The position numbers were made by a program, and so were the translations under genes. Below, piece after piece: positions 60,881-64,000 of a DNA stretch of 64,000 bases. This DNA comes from Adenanthera pavonina. Its lineage: Eukaryota > Streptophyta > Magnoliopsida > Fabales > Fabaceae. The stretch spans positions 25,298,501 to 25,362,500 of the forward strand of contig JAIVEN010000012.1 of the NCBI GenBank assembly GCA_026686845.1, given 5' to 3'. The notes under the pieces are model-generated. The model saw nothing but the letters and a program-made list of their open reading frames with translations, was not told the DNA's origin and ran no database searches. The stretch's first letter is position 1, and each line of letters begins with the position of its first letter.

Positions 60881-61716
60881 TACCAAACTCTTGCCCATTT
60901 CTGGACAGATTTACCTACTCAAATAACACAGTGGAACAGTCAAGAAATAATATAAAACTGAAACATATGATTTCAGCAGGTAATACCAAGCTAATAGCAA
61001 AAAACAGAACAACTAGAAAAATCTAAACAAATTAAGCATCCCACAAAAAGTTGCTTCAGCTGAAGAAAACCCTATTAAATGACCATCACGGTCTTTGTAC
61101 CCTTAAGGTACTGCTTAATACTTTTCAAATTCAGTTGGTACAGGTTTTCACCTTACATGACTTCTGGGAAAAGTAGAATGCAGGACACTACAGGAAGGAA
61201 AAAGAGAGTTCCAAGTTAAGTCCTTTTCACATAGATGGTCATAAAATGCCATTACAATTTCACAAAAGAGTTCACTGATGGAAACTTTTTACTTTTAAAG
61301 AAATCATTTAAAATTCTAATTTTTATAAAAACTCATGAAAGGAGTGGATGAATAATGGCTTCAAAATTTAGGGATTTATAATTTATGGTGAACAAATTTA
61401 TAAGAATTCCCACTGTTTACCATAATGTCCAAAAACAAGAGGCTACATCCTTAATTTTTTTTTTTGGGCTAAAATATATCCTTTTGGTTTCAATCATATT
61501 AAAACCAGTCACACTCAAAGTCTGTGCCGAACTCTCAACTAATGTAGTAAAAATGATTAGTATGACAGATTGGAAAGCTTTCCTTCCAAAATAACTGTAT
61601 AGTTATGAAAACTCTATGTTTACCTGCCAGGAGTCTCAAGTCTTTTCCAGTTTGGGTTGTCATGGAACATGGGTGCGATAGAATTGTAAACTAATTCTTC
61701 CATCAAATTGAACATG
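60881..61716. other. Spacer 3' of the PPR gene
   Basis: The 3' UTR of the minus-strand PPR gene should fall in the right part. No gene or repeat boundary is visible. Confidence 0.5.
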
Positions 61717-63296
61717 TTAGCCTCTGATCAGCTTAGTGCCTGATAAACATTTTGCAAAGAGAAATTCAGAATCTGTATTAAATACGAGAGCAATATTAAC
61801 AAATATTAAGAAAAATATTATTCCATGGTTTTTTATAGAGAATCTCATGATTATTTAAAAGAAAAAATTGGTAGGTATTCATATAAATGAAATTAAAACC
61901 TTATTAGATAATCAACAAAACCCTGGAAAGAAGGCCATACTAAGGAACTGCCAACATCTCCTATTGTCTACTGTCTATATAATGGCAAGGGTTGCTTGTA
62001 CTACAGGACCCCACAAGAAAATTGTTAAAAGGAATAGATACCAACTCTTGTCCTGCACGGAGAGATGAACAAGCTCATGCATGGAAGAGAGAGATTGGAT
62101 AAATAGATGAGACACATTCTCCCTAAGTGATAGACGAAAGGAAAAATGAAGAAAGAGAACATAATTGAAGCAATGGAAAGTAGCATAAAATGCAACATAC
62201 CTAAGCTATCTTTGGCAGTAATCATCATGTTTTCTAACTTTTGAGCAGCGTCTGTCATGCCTTGTCTATTATAAGCCTGGATCATGCTAGCAAAAGTGAT
62301 GCTATCAGGCTCACATTTTCTTTCTTTCATTTCCAAGAACAAATCACCCATTTTATTTAAGTCACCAGCCTGACCATAAGCACTAATTATACAATTGAAG
62401 AAGGGAGTGTCCAGTACTACATCAGAATTTTCTGCTTGTCTCATGATTGAGTCAACTTTTTCTATTCGCCCAGCTCTACTGTATGTGTTGACAAGAGAGC
62501 AATAAGTTATAGAATTAGGCTTCACTCCTAGATGCTTCATTTTCTTTAAGTATCTATCCATCTTCTCAATTTCTCCAGCTTTTCCAAACACCTCAATTAT
62601 TGTATTATAGGTTACAATTGTTGGAGAGAAAAACCTCCTTTCCATGAAATCCATGACAGACTTCATCTTATCATGGAGGCCGGCTTTACCATAGGACCTT
62701 ATCATGATATTGAATGTCTTGATGTCCGGTTTTATTCTCATTAGCTGAAATTCCTCATACCACCTCTCCATCTTCTCAATTTGTCCACTATTTCCATACA
62801 CTCCTACTAAAGAATTCAATGTAAAAACATCTGGTTGGCAGTTGTCAATTTCAATCATATTTGTAAGAGAATTCTCCATGTGTTCAAACATACCAGCCTT
62901 CCCATATCCATCTATAATGGTATTGTATAACACATTATTAGTTTCAATGCCCAGATATGACATTTCAGCAAGAATGTGCTCAATCAAATCAAACCGATGG
63001 AGTTTTGTGCAACCACTGAGAAGAATGGAATACGTATAAATATCAGGTTTGCAGTTAGTGACTGATTTCATATCTTCAACTACATCAAATGCCTTGTGAA
63101 GGAGGCCACTTTGAGCATAAGCACTTACAAGAGCAGTGTAGACATCAACAGTAGGTTTAAGCCCTTCAGACAACATGACCTCAAAAAGCAGGCTGGCCTC
63201 CTCCGGTTTCCTGCACTTGCCAAGCATCATCAATAATTTTGTGTATGTTTGGCATCTTGGTTCATACCAAAATTGCTTACGAAGAAGTGCAAAAAT
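61717..63296 (-). CDS. P-class pentatricopeptide repeat protein (3' part)
   Basis: Two coding exons on the minus strand: 63296-62201 (365 codons plus one base) and 61739-61717, which adds GTKLIRG and a TAA stop. The large exon carries ten tandem 35-36-residue PPR motifs, for example starting CQTYTKLLMMLGKC, VDVYTALVSAYAQSG, VLYNTIIDGYGKAG, IVTYNTIIEVFGKAG and SITFASMIQAYNRQG. No E, DYW or SMR domain follows, so it is P-class. Such proteins bind organellar RNA one base per motif and act in processing, stability or translation. It closely resembles Arabidopsis At3g53170, including the IFALLRKQ start of the exon and the KDSLGTKL end. The exon begins after a TTTTGCAG acceptor, so the N-terminal part with its organelle-targeting peptide lies past the window edge. 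The frame past 62201 is intron read-through. Confidence 0.92.
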
Positions 63297-64000
63297 CTGC
63301 AAAAGGGAATTCTCTTCATTTCAGACATATCTGAAGGCTTAAGATCATCTCATCCTAGATTTTATGGCCTAGAAGTAATCTTCACATCTGCGCCTCATAT
63401 GATGGCAGCAATGCTAAATTGCTGACACTTAGTGTAGTGATCCCAAGTTTAAAAAAAAAAAATGGGAATTAGCATGTAGTGAAGCGGTTGTTGTTAGTTA
63501 ACAAAATACTAAGGAATGTAACATAAAAAATTTCTATTCTTTTTGGATATAAATAGACTACATATTTTCAAAATTAACAATGAACTAATATTATAGCTCA
63601 TTTGATAGGGGATCAAGGATTAAGTCACCTAATCAATAAAGGTTCTCAACTACATACTAATGGAGGTTAGCAAATGAAGGTATAAAGTTACAGAGAGACA
63701 GATTGGTTATAACTTGGAGAGCTCCCACGTGAGTAGTGACAGAAGATTTTCAACTGAGAAGAAATTATTGATAACATAAACCAAGGTGAGTGCAAAGAAG
63801 ATGCTTAGACAAAAAGTTATGTCTAATCATGTAGTGGATAGTTTTATCCGAAGTGAATCATTTATAAGAAACCAAGCAATTTCAGCATCCTATAACAAAC
63901 TAAAAAAAAAAAATTCGACAGGGAGCAGGGATCATGATCAAAATAAATATAAAAAATAAACAAAGAAATATGCAATTGAACCATTAAAAATAAGCATGTT
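63297..64000 (-). other. Intron of the PPR gene, running off the window
   Basis: No coding sense on the minus strand up to position 64000, so the upstream intron is longer than 700 bases. A G-box-like CCCACGTGAG occurs at 63724-63733. Its relevance is unknown. Confidence 0.6.

Noticed and set aside
62842..63039. Plus-strand open frame over the PPR exon
   Set aside because: Antisense shadow of a strongly supported PPR coding exon; no domain of its own.
1..64000. Search for CRISPR arrays, rRNA genes, canonical tRNA genes and viral integrations
   Set aside because: No spaced direct repeats of CRISPR type, no rRNA-like text, no complete cloverleaf beyond SINE-type A and B boxes, and no viral protein motifs were seen by eye. 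A tRNA or covariance-model scan would be needed to exclude small RNA genes fully.

Overview
This is a stretch of nuclear genome from a flowering plant, most likely a woody eudicot. The sequence is very AT-rich. Genes are split by many GT-AG introns, there are large repeat-filled gaps, and every recognisable protein is of a plant family. I see no operons, CRISPR arrays, phage genes or organellar genes. I do not name a species.

There are four real protein-coding genes. (1) 10807-13687 (+) encodes a plastid-targeted tRNA-binding OB-fold (EMAPII-like) protein in three exons, one of them followed by a GC-AG intron. (2) 16891-34710 (+) encodes alpha-N-acetylglucosaminidase (GH89, NAGLU/CYL1-like) in 19 exons with an intact 817-codon frame. 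(3) 35930-44428 (-) encodes a polyamine oxidase of the PAO1 type in 10 exons, 495 aa, convergent with the NAGLU gene. (4) 61717-63296 (-) holds the last two coding exons of a P-class pentatricopeptide repeat protein resembling Arabidopsis At3g53170; its 5' end lies beyond the window. I built the exon models by hand, and each one keeps frame across every junction.

The left end (0-8 kb) is accessory. It holds a minisatellite, an F-box/LRR-like relic, a frameshifted receptor-like-protein (EIX/RLP type) pseudogene, and a broken duplicate of the 5' end of gene 1. A 2.55-kb Mutator-like element with a perfect 9-bp target duplication sits directly upstream of gene 1.

The NAGLU introns have collected several insertions: two independent 5'-truncated RTE-type LINEs, each with its own target-site duplication, a tRNA-derived SINE with a 13-bp duplication, and dispersed repeats. 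A near-perfect 126-bp inverted repeat lies about 270 bp upstream of its start codon.

The 44.6-61.7 kb interval has no convincing gene. It is built of Stowaway, Tourist and LINE remnants, including one Stowaway MITE inserted into another member of its own family and a Tourist inserted in a Stowaway. I did not find a new multi-gene system. What merits a second look is the transposon layering and the hairpin-forming repeats, plus a few gene-structure oddities.
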